Source of the DNA: Spirosoma radiotolerans | Lineage (GTDB): Bacteria > Bacteroidota > Bacteroidia > Cytophagales > Spirosomataceae | Length of the DNA: 64,000 nt | Assembly: GCF_000974425.1 (NCBI RefSeq) | Contig: NZ_CP010429.1 | Location: forward strand, 62,001 to 126,000 | Direction: 5' to 3' | Part shown: positions 62,854 to 64,000 of the stretch, piece after piece | Layout: each line of letters begins with the position of its first letter | Position numbering within the stretch: the stretch's first letter is position 1 | Notes under the pieces: generated by a model | Told to the model about the DNA's origin: nothing | Seen by the model: only the letters and a program-made list of their open reading frames with translations | The model's database searches: none | Program-made: the position numbers and the translations under genes

Positions 62854-63876
62854 ATGGTTTACATAATTATTTTAAATTACAACGGATGGCGAGATACTAT
62901 CGAATGCTTAGAAAGCCTTCTGAAAATTGATAATTGCAACTTTAAAATAATTGTTATTGATAACCTATCAACTGATGATTCATTATCGAAAATTATAAGT
63001 TGGTCCAAGGATAAATTTTTAATTGATAGTTGTACAATAGAGTCGGAATTTGACTTGATGTATATAAAGCATGATTTTTCAGATAAATTAAGTGATTCGA
63101 GTTTAGGCGCAAAAAGCTACTCCTTCTACCAATCAAAACAAAATGGGGGCTACAGTGCTGGTAATAATAACGGCATCCGTCATGCAATGGAGAATTCGGA
63201 TGCTGAGTATATTTGGATATTGAACAATGATACAATAGTAGATAAAAATTCTCTTGGTGAAATGCTGAACGTGTATGCTTTAGCAGAAAAAAGAAAGTTG
63301 AAATTAGGAATCGTTGGTTGCAAGCTATTGTATTATAATAATCCTAATGTTATTCAGTGTCTAGGCGGAGTTTTATATAATCCCTATATAGGAATTATTC
63401 GCCAGGTGGGAAATAACGAGGCCGACACAGGAACAATAAAATATAACATTAAGCCTAAAGTAAGTTACATACCAGGTACATCTATGCTGGTATCCGTCAA
63501 TTTTGTAAAAGATGTGGGGTTATTAAGCGAGGAGTATTTCCTGTATTTTGAAGAGTTAGATTGGACTAAGCGAGGAGAGAAACGAGGTTGGCAGATTGAT
63601 TATACACTTGAAGCATTTGTTTTACATAAAGAAGGAGGTACAATAAATAAAGATAATTATTTGAATAAGAGTGCACTTTCTGATTACTGTTTTTTAAGAA
63701 GTAAACTACTTTATACCAGAAAATATGAAAATTCTTTTTGCAAAGTCACGATATTTCTTGGTGTTATTTTGAGTTTCTTGCTTCGTATTTATAAAGGTCA
63801 GTTTGATCGAATACTAACAATGGCTAGAATAGTTTTTAACCCAAATTCAAGATTTTTTCTACCTAAAATTGATTAA
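62854..63876 (+). CDS. Family 2 glycosyltransferase (rhamnosyltransferase-like)
   Basis: 340 residues. GT-A fold: VYIIILNYNGWRDTIECLESLL, donor aspartates in IWILNNDTIVD, and the later FLYFEELDWTKRGEKRGW. It resembles WbbL-type rhamnosyltransferases, and a deoxy sugar donor would fit the nearby dehydratase gene, but specificity cannot be read. A C-terminal hydrophobic stretch (ITIFLGVILSFLLRIY-like) suggests membrane association. Confidence 0.85.
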   Translation: MVYIIILNYNGWRDTIECLESLLKIDNCNFKIIVIDNLSTDDSLSKIISWSKDKFLIDSCTIESEFDLMYIKHDFSDKLSDSSLGAKSYSFYQSKQNGGYSAGNNNGIRHAMENSDAEYIWILNNDTIVDKNSLGEMLNVYALAEKRKLKLGIVGCKLLYYNNPNVIQCLGGVLYNPYIGIIRQVGNNEADTGTIKYNIKPKVSYIPGTSMLVSVNFVKDVGLLSEEYFLYFEELDWTKRGEKRGWQIDYTLEAFVLHKEGGTINKDNYLNKSALSDYCFLRSKLLYTRKYENSFCKVTIFLGVILSFLLRIYKGQFDRILTMARIVFNPNSRFFLPKID

Positions 63877-63878
63877 CT

Positions 63879-64000
63879 GTGCTATGTTTTGACGCGTTAT
63901 TTGGAGCCGTAAGTGCAAATGGGTGGTTAATTATTTTATCACTTTTATTTATTGGACATTTTATATGGTCTTATTATAAGTATTGTTATCGGTTAGGATT
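63879..64000 (+). CDS. Start of a hydrophobic membrane protein (runs off the window)
   Basis: An open frame begins at GTG 63879, two bases after the GT2 stop, and stays open for 40 codons to the window end. The peptide is hydrophobic (WLIILSLLFIGHFIWSYY). By position it could be the O-antigen polymerase Wzy or another membrane component of the glycan locus, which is inference only. Confidence 0.5.
   Translation, partial: MLCFDALFGAVSANGWLIILSLLFIGHFIWSYYKYCYRLG

Overview
The window looks like the chromosome of a Cytophagales bacterium of the Spirosoma/Fibrella type (phylum Bacteroidota). Four things point there: candidate promoters carry the Bacteroidota -7 box TAnnTTTG, not a sigma70 -10; succinate dehydrogenase has one fused cytochrome b subunit; the MoxR/DUF58/DUF4350/DUF4129/SpoIIM membrane cluster is present; and there are CHU_C (type IX secretion sorting) and PorE-like OmpA proteins. 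The assignment to a genus is inference. No rRNA, tRNA, CRISPR array or intact insertion sequence was seen.

Layout. 1-505: 5' part of fabD (minus). 877-4462: sdhC-sdhA-sdhB operon. 4.6-13 kb: housekeeping genes (gtrA-like, prfA, a lipoprotein, selU, pdxJ, yqeY, cvpA, rlmN, a PiT phosphate permease). 13-24 kb: a divergent acyltransferase, an outer-membrane barrel, a desaturase closely resembling eukaryotic dihydroceramide delta-4 desaturase, a DsbD-like reductase, a divergent PhyH/AraC pair, glyA and tatC. 23.8-24.5 kb: an Uma2-family gene broken by two in-frame amber codons. 24.7-33.1 kb: minus-strand MoxR cluster. 33.2-40.1 kb: RDD protein, M20 amidohydrolase, a Tat-signal subunit with its GMC dehydrogenase, a Thr/Gly/Ser-rich secreted protein and a double ABC ATPase. 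40.4-49.8 kb: CHU_C surface protein, PorE-like protein, ispE, an oxidase subunit III homologue, an M1 peptidase and a KAS III enzyme. 49.9-55.7 kb: glycosyltransferase, DUF922 protein, secA. 55.9 kb to the end: polysaccharide export and assembly locus (SLBB exporter, Wzz, GDP-mannose dehydratase-like, Wzx flippase, methyltransferase, GT2, start of a membrane protein). This locus becomes conspicuously AT-rich after about 58.3 kb, as expected for an exchanged surface-glycan cassette.

The most unusual signal is in the gaps between genes. Many short intergenic gaps hold imperfect hairpins whose arms are word-like, low-complexity sequences. They fall into several families: an octamer TCTTTCGC series, a GGTTTACGG series, a GATGAATGAT series, and a GGTCCGTG...CACGGACC palindrome series. 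In the co-directional gaps the right arm usually ends 3 to about 20 bases before the next start codon, and in some cases it supplies the end of the upstream gene or the start codon itself. Two distant copies of the octamer family also share a loop motif, so they appear to be related dispersed elements. I know of no named family that fits them.
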